Positions 55,668-64,000 of a stretch of 64,000 nucleotides of DNA are shown piece after piece (position 1 is the stretch's first letter; each line of letters opens with the position of its first letter). The notes below the pieces were generated by a model. That model searched no databases. It had not been told where the DNA came from and saw only the letters and a list, made by a program, of their open reading frames with translations. Location: the NCBI RefSeq assembly GCF_014199335.1, contig NZ_JACIJI010000001.1, positions 1,116,001-1,180,000 of the forward strand, written 5' to 3'. This DNA is from Stakelama sediminis. GTDB taxonomy: Bacteria; Pseudomonadota; Alphaproteobacteria; Sphingomonadales; Sphingomonadaceae. Position numbers and translations under genes: made by a program.

Positions 55668-56894
55668 TCAGGCTCCGATCAGCGATTGCAGTTGCAGGAT
55701 GGGCAACAGGATGGACAGGATGATGACCGACACGACGACGCCCATCACGACGATGATCGCCGGTTCGAGCATCGACAGCGCGGTCGCGGTGAAATTGTCG
55801 AATTCGCGTTCGAGATAGTCGGCGGCGCGCGCCAGCATGGGGCCAAGCCGTCCCGCCGTCTCCCCGCTCGCCGCGAGATAGACGAGCAACGGCGGAAACA
55901 CGCCCGCGCGGCCGAGCGCGCCCGACAGGCTGCCGCCCGCGCGAATCGACTCGGTGATCTCCGCGGTTGCCTTGCGTAGCACCCGGTTGTGCACCGTCTG
56001 CCCGGTCAGGCGAATGCCGTCGATCAGCGGCAGGCGGCTTTCGACCATCGTCGCCAGCGTGCGCGCCATGCGCGCGGCATGAAGGTCGCGGATCAACCGA
56101 CCCAGCAGCGGCACACGCAGCATCGCGCCGTCGACGATCAAACGAAAATCCTCCCGCCGCATCAGCAGTGCAAACCCCGCCGCCAGCAGCGCAAAAAGGA
56201 TCGCCAGCGCCCACCACCAGCTTGCCAGAAAACCGCTCACCCCCATGACGAGACGGGTAAGCAGCGGCAGTTGCTGGCCGACATTGTCGAACTGTTCCAC
56301 CACCTTGGGCACCACCTTGATCATCAGCACCGCGACGACGAGGATCGCCACCAGCGTCAGCACGACCGGATAGGCAAGCGCGGAAAACACCTTGCCGCGC
56401 ATCTCCGCCTGCCGCTCCAGCAGCGCCGACAGTCGTTCGAGCAGGTCGGGCAGCGTGCCGGAGCTTTCGCCCGCCGACACCATCGCGCGATAGAGCGGCG
56501 GAAAGCTGCGCGGTTCGCGCGCCATCGCATCGGCCAGTCTGCGCCCCTCAACCACACCGTCGGCGACACGCGCGACAATGGCGCGGACATGATCCTGCTC
56601 GCTCTGCCGGGCAATGGTGCGCAGCGATTCCTCGATCGGGCTGACTTGGCTGATCGTCGCGAACTGGCGGGTAAACAGCGTCAGTTGCTTGGCCGAGAGC
56701 CTGCGCGCGTTGAGCGCTGACAGCAGCGATGGTCCCCGACTCGATTTGGCGGGCGCAGCACCGGGGGCAATACGCACGACATGCAGCCTGCGTGCCGCCA
56801 GCGTTGCGCGTGCCGCACCGTCATTGGCAGCGTTCAGATGGCCGCGCCGTTCGCGCCCGCGCGCGTCGATGGCGACATAGGCGAAGTCAGCCAT
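55668..56894 (-). CDS. gspF: Type II secretion inner-membrane platform protein F
   Basis: 408 residues with two GspF repeats and three membrane helices (VVLTLVAILVVAVLMIK, WWWALAILFALLAAGFAL, PAIIVVMGVVVSVIILSIL). The repeat signature FPPLYRAMVSAGESSGTLPDLLERL (shown in part) is present. Anchors pilus assembly. Overlaps gspE by eight bases. Confidence 0.93.
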   Translation of the reverse strand: MADFAYVAIDARGRERRGHLNAANDGAARATLAARRLHVVRIAPGAAPAKSSRGPSLLSALNARRLSAKQLTLFTRQFATISQVSPIEESLRTIARQSEQDHVRAIVARVADGVVEGRRLADAMAREPRSFPPLYRAMVSAGESSGTLPDLLERLSALLERQAEMRGKVFSALAYPVVLTLVAILVVAVLMIKVVPKVVEQFDNVGQQLPLLTRLVMGVSGFLASWWWALAILFALLAAGFALLMRREDFRLIVDGAMLRVPLLGRLIRDLHAARMARTLATMVESRLPLIDGIRLTGQTVHNRVLRKATAEITESIRAGGSLSGALGRAGVFPPLLVYLAASGETAGRLGPMLARAADYLEREFDNFTATALSMLEPAIIVVMGVVVSVIILSILLPILQLQSLIGA

Positions 56895-58482
56895 CGCCGT
56901 CCTCGCTCTCCCGCCGTGAAATGCGGATCGCCTCTTCGGGCGTCGTCAAGCCGGCCTTCACCAGTGCGCGTGCCGCCGAGCCGAGATTGGCCGCGTTGAG
57001 AAAGGCATGCCGCGCGATCATCGCCTCGTCGCCGCCGTCATTGATGAGCTTGCGGATGGTGGTATCGACGCGCACCACCTCAAACACGCCGATCCGTCCC
57101 TTGAACCCGGTATTGCCGCATTCCTTGCAGCCGACCGGGCGATAGACGATCGCGCCTGAATCGAATCCCAACAGCGCCGCCACGCCCTGATCCGCCTGTT
57201 CGGGCCTGCGGCAATGGTCGCACAACCGGCGGACCAGCCGCTGCGCCACCACCGCGCGCAGCGTGGAAGCGAGCAGGAACGGCTCCACCTTCATATCGCG
57301 CATCCGCGTGATCGCGCCGACCGCGTCGTTGGTATGGACGGTGGACAGCACCAGATGGCCGGTCAGCGACGCCTGTACCGCGATTTCAGCGGTTTCGCGG
57401 TCGCGGATTTCGCCGACCATCACCACATCCGGATCCTGCCGCAGGATCGCGCGCAAGCCCGCCGCAAAGGTCAGCCCGACCTTTGCATTCACCTGCGTCT
57501 GCCCGACTCCGTCAATCGCATATTCGACCGGGTCTTCGACGGTCAGGATATTACGGCTGCCGTCGTTAAGCTGCGACAGGCTGGCATAGAGCGTCGTCGT
57601 CTTGCCCGATCCGGTGGGGCCGGTGACGAGAATGATGCCGTTGGGTTCGGCCAGCGCTTCGCGCAGCACGATTTCCGCCTTACCGCCCAGCCCCAGCAGG
57701 TCGAGCGACAGCCCGGCCTGATCTTTGTCGAGGATACGCAGCACCACGCGCTCGCCTGCACGACCGGGCAGGGTGGAGACGCGCACGTCGAGGCGCTTGC
57801 CCCCCAGCGTGATGGCGATTCGGCCATCCTGCGGAATGCGGCGTTCGGCGATGTCGAGCCGCGCCATCACCTTCACGCGGCTGACCACCACGGGCGCGAC
57901 ATGCGGCGGCATGCGCAGCGTTTCCTTCAGCACGCCGTCCATGCGCATCCGTACCGTCAGCCCGCTTTCATAGGGTTCGATATGAATGTCGCTGACACCC
58001 TGCCGCACGGCCTCTGCGATGATGCCGTTGATCAGGCGGATGGCGGGTGCGTCATCGGCACTGCCCACCAGATCCTCCGCACTGGGGATGCCGCCCGCCA
58101 GCGCGTCGAGATCGTCCTCCGCCGCGATCGAGCCGGCCAGCCCTGCCGCGCTGTCGTCGATGGTATAGCGCTCCTGCAGATGACGGTCGAAGGTCGCGGC
58201 ATCGACAAAGGCGATATCGAAAGCCTCGGCAAGATGGCGCCGCACCTCGATCAGCACTTCCGGATCGGCGCCTTCACGCAACGCCACGGTCAACCGGCCA
58301 TCGTCGCGCGGCAACAGGATGACGCCATGTGCGCGGGCAAAACCGTGCGGGATATCGAGCACGGCAGTGACCGGCAGATCGTCATGCACCGGCGCATCGA
58401 ATTCCATCGGCAAATCGTGACCCGCGCCCATCGGCACCGCCGGTTCGCCCACAGCGTCGATATCGCCGCCGGTTGCGCTCAT
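56887..58482 (-). CDS. gspE: Type II secretion ATPase E
   Basis: 531 residues. N-terminal GspE domain, then the ATPase core with Walker A TGPTGSGKTTT, the Asp box LTVEDPVEY, Walker B and His box (STVHTNDAVGAITR). A zinc-like tetra-Cys loop (LCDHCRRPEQ and GCKECGNTGFKGR) is complete. Drives pseudopilus assembly from the cytoplasm. Overlaps gspD by four bases. Confidence 0.95.
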   Translation of the reverse strand: MSATGGDIDAVGEPAVPMGAGHDLPMEFDAPVHDDLPVTAVLDIPHGFARAHGVILLPRDDGRLTVALREGADPEVLIEVRRHLAEAFDIAFVDAATFDRHLQERYTIDDSAAGLAGSIAAEDDLDALAGGIPSAEDLVGSADDAPAIRLINGIIAEAVRQGVSDIHIEPYESGLTVRMRMDGVLKETLRMPPHVAPVVVSRVKVMARLDIAERRIPQDGRIAITLGGKRLDVRVSTLPGRAGERVVLRILDKDQAGLSLDLLGLGGKAEIVLREALAEPNGIILVTGPTGSGKTTTLYASLSQLNDGSRNILTVEDPVEYAIDGVGQTQVNAKVGLTFAAGLRAILRQDPDVVMVGEIRDRETAEIAVQASLTGHLVLSTVHTNDAVGAITRMRDMKVEPFLLASTLRAVVAQRLVRRLCDHCRRPEQADQGVAALLGFDSGAIVYRPVGCKECGNTGFKGRIGVFEVVRVDTTIRKLINDGGDEAMIARHAFLNAANLGSAARALVKAGLTTPEEAIRISRRESEDGDG

Positions 58483-60641
58483 TGATCGGTCTCCGGACCG
58501 GCGGGGGGCGGGGCCGACCCGTCGTACGTCACGTCGCCGGGCTGAGGCGTCGCGGCAGGCGGAGCCGCGCCCATATAATCGCGCACCAGCGCGTCGATCG
58601 AAGGCTCTTCGTTCGGATTGCGCGCTAGCTGTCGCCCGCGAATATACCCATAACGCCGCGCAGTCAGCTTGCGTGCATCCTCCGCCGAGCGGATGATGGT
58701 CGGACGGATAAAGACCATCAGGTTGGTCTTCACCTTGCTGCGCGAGCGCGATTTGAACAGCTCCCCCAGCAGGGGAATATCGCTGAGCAGCGGGATACGC
58801 TCCAGCGTCCGCCGCTCATTCTGGTCGAGCAGGCCACCGATCGCCAGAATGTCGCCGTCATCGACGGTCAGCACCGTCTTGAATTCGCGCTTGTTGACGA
58901 TCAGGTCGCTGGAGTTGCTCGACACCGGGCCGGAGATGCTCGACACCTCCTGCCGGATATACAGCTTGATCGAGCCGGAGGAATTGATCTGCGGCTTCAC
59001 GTCGAGCTGAATGCCGACATTTTCGCGCTGCACGGTACGGAACGCATTGTCGAAATTGCTCGACAGCGCTTCGCCGGTGGTCACCGGAATTTCCTGCCCG
59101 ACCAGCAACTGCGCCTGCTGATTATCGAGCGTCATGATCGACGGCGTCGACAGAACGTTCGATTCCGTGTCGGACTTCACCGCGTTCAGGATCGCGCCGA
59201 ATACCGCATTCTTGCCGATCTCCGTCACTGCACCGCCAAAGCCGCCGGTGGCATTCAGGATCGACTGCGCCGCCGCATCGGTGATGCCGCTGCCCAGCGG
59301 ATTGTCATAGGTGGTCGTGGTGCTGCCGTCCGAACTGGTGGAGGTCTGCCGTCCGAGCAGGTAATTGGCAGCCGCACCGCCCAGGGTCAGGATATTGGGA
59401 TCGGCATTGGAATAGTTGGTGGCCAGAAAGGGCGTATTCTTACCGCCGAGCAGAAACTGTACCCCCAGCTTGCGTGCGGCATTGTCGCTGATTTCGACAA
59501 TGATCGCTTCGACCAGCACCTGTTCGCGCCGCGTATCGAGCTGGCGAATAACCTCGCCCAGCTTGCGCTGGACGTCCGAATTCGCGGCGACGATGATCGC
59601 GTTCGCCCCCTGATAGCGGGTGACCACCGCCGGGCCGTGTGTGGCGATTCCGGCCCCGGCTCCGCTGCCCGAACTGGTGCCGGAACTTGTCGGCGTCGGA
59701 CTGGGCGTGGGCGATGAGGTGGCGGCGGTGCTGCTCGACCCCGATTTGCCGAACGCGCTGCCGCTCGAACTGGTGATGAAACCGGGGGCTTCGCTGGGCT
59801 GCGTCACCGGCTGGCCGAGAAGCTGTTGCAGCACCGGCAGCAACTGTTCGGCATCGGCATGTTCCAGCCAGTAAACGCGGATTTGCGTACCGTCGGCGGC
59901 GTGCTGATCCAGCCCCTGCGCCATCGCCACGAACCGTGCAACGGCGGTGGTATCACCGCGCAGCGCCAGCGCATTGCTGCTGTCGATGGCCGTTACGGTG
60001 ACAGGCGGCGCGGAGCCGTTGGCGCCTTTGCCCGCGAGATTAGTGAGCGATTCCGCCACCTCGCGCGCGCCGACATTTTTCAGATAGACGATCTGGCTGG
60101 TCGCATTGTCCCGGTCGATGCGCTCCAGAAGCTGGCGAATGCGCGCGACATTATCGGCGAAATCGACGACGACCAGCGAATTGGCATCGCGGTTGGCCGT
60201 CACCGACCCTTGCGAACTGACCAATGGGCGCAGCGTTTCGATGGCGCCCGCCGCATCAATCGCTTTCAGCCGGAAAATCTCGGTAACGAACTGGTTGCCG
60301 CCCCTGGCGCGCTGCGTGATCCGAGTCGGTTCGGATGCGGCACCGTTGATCGGCTGAATGCGATAGCCGCCCTGAATGGGAATCGCGACCAGCCCGTTGG
60401 CACGCAAGGTCGACAGAAATACTTCAAAATATTCCGATCGGCTGAGCGGGCGTTCAGTGACGACCGAAATCTTGCCGTTGACGCGTCCGTCGACGATCAT
60501 CGTCATGTGCATGACGCGCGCCGCATCGGCCACGAAGGCTCGTACATCAGCATCGCGCATATTCAGCGAATATTGCGCAATAGCGACATTCGGCGCGACG
60601 GCGGTCATCACCAAAGCCGCAAGAGGGAGGAGTTTCTTCAC
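58479..60641 (-). CDS. gspD: Type II secretin D
   Basis: 720 residues with signal peptide (cut near AIA-Q), N0 and N1-N3 domains, and the secretin C-domain (VLSTPSIMTLDNQQAQLLVGQEIPV in part, RTLERIPLLSDIPLLGELF). An N3-adjacent Ser/Thr/Gly/Pro-rich linker (about 295-335) is longer than usual. Forms the outer-membrane channel. No pilotin lipoprotein gene is nearby. Confidence 0.95.
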   Translation of the reverse strand: MKKLLPLAALVMTAVAPNVAIAQYSLNMRDADVRAFVADAARVMHMTMIVDGRVNGKISVVTERPLSRSEYFEVFLSTLRANGLVAIPIQGGYRIQPINGAASEPTRITQRARGGNQFVTEIFRLKAIDAAGAIETLRPLVSSQGSVTANRDANSLVVVDFADNVARIRQLLERIDRDNATSQIVYLKNVGAREVAESLTNLAGKGANGSAPPVTVTAIDSSNALALRGDTTAVARFVAMAQGLDQHAADGTQIRVYWLEHADAEQLLPVLQQLLGQPVTQPSEAPGFITSSSGSAFGKSGSSSTAATSSPTPSPTPTSSGTSSGSGAGAGIATHGPAVVTRYQGANAIIVAANSDVQRKLGEVIRQLDTRREQVLVEAIIVEISDNAARKLGVQFLLGGKNTPFLATNYSNADPNILTLGGAAANYLLGRQTSTSSDGSTTTTYDNPLGSGITDAAAQSILNATGGFGGAVTEIGKNAVFGAILNAVKSDTESNVLSTPSIMTLDNQQAQLLVGQEIPVTTGEALSSNFDNAFRTVQRENVGIQLDVKPQINSSGSIKLYIRQEVSSISGPVSSNSSDLIVNKREFKTVLTVDDGDILAIGGLLDQNERRTLERIPLLSDIPLLGELFKSRSRSKVKTNLMVFIRPTIIRSAEDARKLTARRYGYIRGRQLARNPNEEPSIDALVRDYMGAAPPAATPQPGDVTYDGSAPPPAGPETDQ

Positions 60642-60643
60642 GC

Positions 60644-61492
60644 TTATTCGCTCGCAAGATTGAGGGAAACGGGAACGGACGCAGCGCCCCGTTCAACCGT
60701 TATGGAAAGCCGCGCGCCCGGCCGGATCTGCGATTGCAGCGCGGCCAGAGCTGCAGCGGACGTAATGCGTTGACCGTTCACGGCGGTGGCAATGTCACCG
60801 GGCTGAAATCCGGCGGCACGAAACACCGCGCCATCGCCCCTGGGAGCAAGCACGAGGCCGCTGACTCTCCCGTCCTCGCTGCGCGGCGTGAAGGCGATGC
60901 CGTCCCGTACTGCGGTCGGGGTCAGCTTGATCGGCGGTTTGCCGGACCCGGCAGAAACAGGCGTGGGCGTCGGCGCCGGGCTATCCGAAGCGCCGGCCAC
61001 CGGTGCCGGTGTGGACTGATCGAGATAGAGACTTTCCCTGCGCGATCCGCGATCGATCACGACATGGTCGAACGCCACGGCAAGCAGCTTCGCACCGGGG
61101 ACGATCTCCTCGCCCACCCCATAGCTTTGCTGTTCACCGTCCGGCCCGGCGATGATCGCCGATCCGGTGCCCGCTCCACGATTGATCTGCACGCCGAACA
61201 GTTGCAGGTCGAGGTCGGTGACGGTGCCGCTGTCATCCGCGCTGTCCGCACCCGACCGGAAAAACGGATCGAACCGCGCCAGCAAGGCGCTCTGCATCTC
61301 CGGAGCCATCGCCTGCGGTGCTGCCGGTCGCCACGCGCCGAACGGTCCTGTCGGTGTCGCCAGCACCCACACCAACCACGCCGCCTGTACCGCAAGCACG
61401 GCGAGCAACAATGCCTTCAGCCACAAATAAACGTCCGCCGGAAGCCAGTGCCGTACCGCGGCCAGCCGCTTCAAGATAATGGTACGCTGCAC
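60644..61492 (-). CDS. gspC: Type II secretion protein C
   Basis: 282 residues from GTG 61492, which has GGGGGA about six bases upstream; ATG 61528 lacks a ribosome site. One N-terminal membrane helix (LLLAVLAVQAAWLVWVLA), an HR domain (DLQLFGVQINRG, GVGEEIVPGAKLLAVAFDHV), a Pro/Thr/Ser linker and a C-terminal PDZ domain (GDGAVFRAAGFQPGDIATAVNG in part). Connects platform and secretin; first gene of the operon. Confidence 0.9.
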   Translation of the reverse strand: MQRTIILKRLAAVRHWLPADVYLWLKALLLAVLAVQAAWLVWVLATPTGPFGAWRPAAPQAMAPEMQSALLARFDPFFRSGADSADDSGTVTDLDLQLFGVQINRGAGTGSAIIAGPDGEQQSYGVGEEIVPGAKLLAVAFDHVVIDRGSRRESLYLDQSTPAPVAGASDSPAPTPTPVSAGSGKPPIKLTPTAVRDGIAFTPRSEDGRVSGLVLAPRGDGAVFRAAGFQPGDIATAVNGQRITSAAALAALQSQIRPGARLSITVERGAASVPVSLNLASE

Positions 61493-61576
61493 GCGAATCC
61501 CCCACCCGCCGATACAGCCGGTTCCCATAGTTCAATGACGTTTTGCTGACGTTTCTATGAAGCATAGATGACAAAC

Positions 61577-61623
61577 GGGGCGGGGCACATTAGCCCCGCC
61601 CCCGATCAGGGGGATTACCCCCT
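61577..61623 (-). terminator. Tandem strong hairpins downstream of TonB receptor gene
   Basis: GGGGCGGGGC (61577-61586) pairs perfectly with GCCCCGCCCC (61593-61602) around a 6-base loop, and AGGGGG (61608-61613) with CCCCCT (61618-61623) around ATTA. They lie between the receptor stop and gspC on the same strand and probably end the receptor transcript, though no long T-run follows. Confidence 0.65.
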
Positions 61624-61644
61624 TCAGTTAGCCCCCTCTTCCGA

Positions 61645-64000
61645 TCAGAAATCCAGGCCGAGCGTGAACTTCGCGCTCGTACCCTGACGATAGCGGTTCC
61701 AGTAAACGCGGTTGTCGTCGCTTTGCTGATATTCCTTATAGATATTGCCGGTGATGTTGCGCACCGCGACCTTTGCCTTCAGCTCGATCCCGGCGATGCG
61801 AATGCCCTGCCGCGCCACGAAGTCGAGCGTAAAGCCGGGATATTCGAAAATATCCGGCTGCGGCAGCGGACCGCGCGCAGTCAGCCGCTTGCTGGCATAG
61901 TTCAGGATAAAGCTTTGCTGCGACAGCCCGTCGCGCGATTCCATGCCGAATTCCAGATTGGCGACATGGTCGGACTGCCCGGTCAGCGGACGATCGTCGC
62001 GGAACAGGTTGGTCGACGGAATATACGCGCCCGTATTGTTATAGGTCATGTCGCCGGCGGTCACCTTCACCCGCGAATGGGTGTAGGTATAATTGGCATT
62101 GAGGCGAATACGCCGCGCCGCGAAAAAGCCGGTATCGCTCAGTGCGGACAGGTCGAAATATTTGGTGACGTCGATCTCCGCACCGTACAGATCGGCCTTG
62201 GGCGCGTTGGCAAAGCTAGAGAAATAGCTGTTGCCGTCGGTGTAGAGATATTGCTCGATCGGATGCTCTAGCCGCTTGTAGAAACCGGCAAGCGAGATGT
62301 GCTGACCGCTGGCAAAATACCATTCGTACCGCGCCTCGGCGTTATAAAGCTGGCTGTCGGTCAGATAGGGGTTGCCGGTATAGGTACGATTGGTCGCCGG
62401 ATCGTAATAGCGCTGATACAGCAACTCGCGGAACTGCGGACGCGCGATCGTCTTCGATCCGCTCAGGCGAAACTGCATATCGGGCGCAAAGGACCAGGTG
62501 ACGGTTGCGGCGGGCAACCAGTAGTCGCGGTCGATCTTGTTCCCCTGCGTCGAGGCGATGGGAACGGTGAACACGTCGAGCGGCGCCGTGGTCTGCTTGG
62601 CGGTTTCATAGCGCACGCCCAGATCGACATGGACCGTATCGCTGACGTCCCATTTGCCCTGAAGATACGCCGCCATGTTGGTCAGGCTCGCCCCGAATCC
62701 GGCGGAACCCGGATCGCGCTCCACCAGACGGACGTCATAATATTCGATGACCGTCGGCTCGAGCAGATAGTCGGGCCGGAACAGCGAGACCGGACCGGGA
62801 TTGGCGATGTTGAAGCCGAACCCGTCCGCGGTGCGGTTCTGCAGCGTGAAGCCGAAATCGCGGCGCGTCGAAGTACGTCGGGTATCGGTATAGGAAACGC
62901 CGCTTACGAATTTCAGGTCGGGCCCGGCATCGACCGTGAAATCGACGCCACCAAACCAGAGATTTTCATTCAGTCGCGAAAAGGCCACCGATGCCGAACC
63001 AGACTGGTTATCAAGGACGTTGGCATATAACCCGACATATCCGCATCCATCCTGATAATCGGTGTAGCAGGACTGTTTGTCCGGCTCGCTCAGCGGCGCA
63101 TCGACGCGGGTATAGGTGAAGCTGGTTTCATAGGGTGAGCGTCGCTTCGAATTGGCATAACCGAAGCGGATATCGACATCGACGGGATCGAATTTGAACT
63201 CGCCGACAAGCTGCGTATCGATCAACTGGCGTTCGTACCAGGCGGTGTCCTGAATGATGCTGTGATAATTATTGTAGCTGTTGTCGCCCTGCGCCAGCCG
63301 TGTATCCTTCAGCGTGTCGCGAATATAGAGGTTGGTCCAGCGGATCTTGTTGCGGCCGAACTCCAGCCCCATGCCGAACAGGCCGTTCACAACGACGTGG
63401 TTATCGGTGATGACGCGCTCGTAATTGGTACGCAGCGTAGACAGGTCGGCGGAATCCGCCGTCTGATTGAGCGTGTCGCGGGTGCGCCATTCATTGCTGT
63501 AACCCGCCGATGCGATGATGCCGAGGCGCGAACCGCCAAGGTCGAACGACGTGCCACCGGTGATGTTGCCGCTCCAGTCGACCGGGATATCGGTGTTGCG
63601 CTGCACGACCGCCATGCGCGGCAGCACCAGTTGTTTGGCGACATCCTGTTCATCGGCGTAGGAACCGATCTGATCGCCGCTGTTCAGAAACGCCTGAAGC
63701 GCGGGCGGTGTATCGCGCTGCCCGTTATCGAACCCGGTCCAGTCGGAGGGGCTGCCGAAATAGGTATAGCCGAGCTGCCCGGTGGTCACGCTGTTCACGC
63801 CGACGCCGCCGTCGATCGAAAGGAAACTCTTTTCCGGGGCCGCGATGGTCGTCAGATTGATGACGCCGCCGCCGAACTCACCGGGGAAATTCGGCGAATA
63901 GCTTTTCTGCACCAGTGCCGAGGAAATGACGCTGGTCGGAAAGATGTCGAGCGGCACGACGCGCTTGAGCGGCTCCGGGCTGGGAAGCGGCAGGCCGTTG
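61645..64000 (-). CDS. TonB-dependent outer-membrane receptor, 5' end beyond window
   Basis: At least 784 residues; the frame is still open at the right edge (NGLPLPSPEPLKRVVPLD), so the true start lies outside. Visible parts: plug-domain end (NFPGEFGGGVINLTT), then a full beta-barrel with many aromatic-rich strands, ending in FTLGLDF with a terminal Phe. Differs clearly from the receptor at 3055-6096. Substrate unknown. It lies upstream of gspC on the same strand but is separated by two strong hairpins. Confidence 0.92.
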   Translation of the reverse strand, partial: NGLPLPSPEPLKRVVPLDIFPTSVISSALVQKSYSPNFPGEFGGGVINLTTIAAPEKSFLSIDGGVGVNSVTTGQLGYTYFGSPSDWTGFDNGQRDTPPALQAFLNSGDQIGSYADEQDVAKQLVLPRMAVVQRNTDIPVDWSGNITGGTSFDLGGSRLGIIASAGYSNEWRTRDTLNQTADSADLSTLRTNYERVITDNHVVVNGLFGMGLEFGRNKIRWTNLYIRDTLKDTRLAQGDNSYNNYHSIIQDTAWYERQLIDTQLVGEFKFDPVDVDIRFGYANSKRRSPYETSFTYTRVDAPLSEPDKQSCYTDYQDGCGYVGLYANVLDNQSGSASVAFSRLNENLWFGGVDFTVDAGPDLKFVSGVSYTDTRRTSTRRDFGFTLQNRTADGFGFNIANPGPVSLFRPDYLLEPTVIEYYDVRLVERDPGSAGFGASLTNMAAYLQGKWDVSDTVHVDLGVRYETAKQTTAPLDVFTVPIASTQGNKIDRDYWLPAATVTWSFAPDMQFRLSGSKTIARPQFRELLYQRYYDPATNRTYTGNPYLTDSQLYNAEARYEWYFASGQHISLAGFYKRLEHPIEQYLYTDGNSYFSSFANAPKADLYGAEIDVTKYFDLSALSDTGFFAARRIRLNANYTYTHSRVKVTAGDMTYNNTGAYIPSTNLFRDDRPLTGQSDHVANLEFGMESRDGLSQQSFILNYASKRLTARGPLPQPDIFEYPGFTLDFVARQGIRIAGIELKAKVAVRNITGNIYKEYQQSDDNRVYWNRYRQGTSAKFTLGLDF

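Overview
The window is GC-rich, densely packed and almost entirely coding. Its gene content points to an alphaproteobacterium of the Sphingomonadales (a Sphingomonas/Sphingobium-like organism): large TonB-dependent receptors, a short ManA-type phosphomannose isomerase, sdhCDA gene order, the rpmF-plsX-fabH-ihfA-merR string, DUF1489, a bacterial CDC48-like ATPase and a Gsp-type type II secretion operon. The assignment rests on gene content and protein style only; there is no rRNA in the window. I saw no tRNA, CRISPR array, insertion sequence or phage gene.

Region 1 (1-18574) is a carbohydrate-utilisation locus. It holds three different GH92 glycosidases (one cut by the left edge), a GH2 glycosidase, a GH43-type glycosidase, a SusC-like TonB-dependent receptor, two MFS sugar transporters, a type I phosphomannose isomerase and a ROK-family repressor. 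Together these fit uptake and stepwise trimming of an alpha-mannose-rich glycan (yeast/fungal mannan, galactomannan or N-glycan), with the mannose entering glycolysis through ManA. Related AT-rich inverted repeats sit in front of three transcription units and are candidate operators.

Region 2 (18575-28307) carries prmA, a short-chain dehydrogenase, two tandem soluble chemoreceptor-like proteins with globin-like N-termini, sdhCDA (without sdhB) closed by a strong terminator, an ankyrin-repeat protein, and a translationally coupled trio: SCO1, a CxxCxxCC protein and a YgjP-like metalloprotein.

Region 3 (28283-37590) runs mostly on the minus strand. A PmtA-like methyltransferase is followed by a tightly overlapping type III polyketide synthase / methyltransferase / FAD oxidoreductase module, then msrB and a class A penicillin-binding protein. 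The module resembles the Streptomyces srsABC logic for phenolic lipids and quinones. Next come a CDC48-like AAA ATPase and, in the intergenic space before a LysR regulator, a probable undescribed small RNA.

Region 4 (37591-49623) is housekeeping: cyclophilin, MgtE, DUF1489, msrA behind a sigma-32-like promoter and a tiny secreted ORF, aspartate aminotransferase, a PabB-PabC fusion, a metallo-beta-lactamase-fold hydrolase, a MAPEG protein, then L32-PlsX-FabH and IHF-alpha-MerR.

Region 5 (49633-64000) is a complete type II secretion operon, gspC to gspN plus prepilin peptidase, all on the minus strand and mostly with overlapping genes. Upstream, past two strong hairpins, lies a second TonB-dependent receptor that runs off the right edge. 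The secretion system could export enzymes, but nothing in the sequence shows that the region 1 glycosidases are its substrates.
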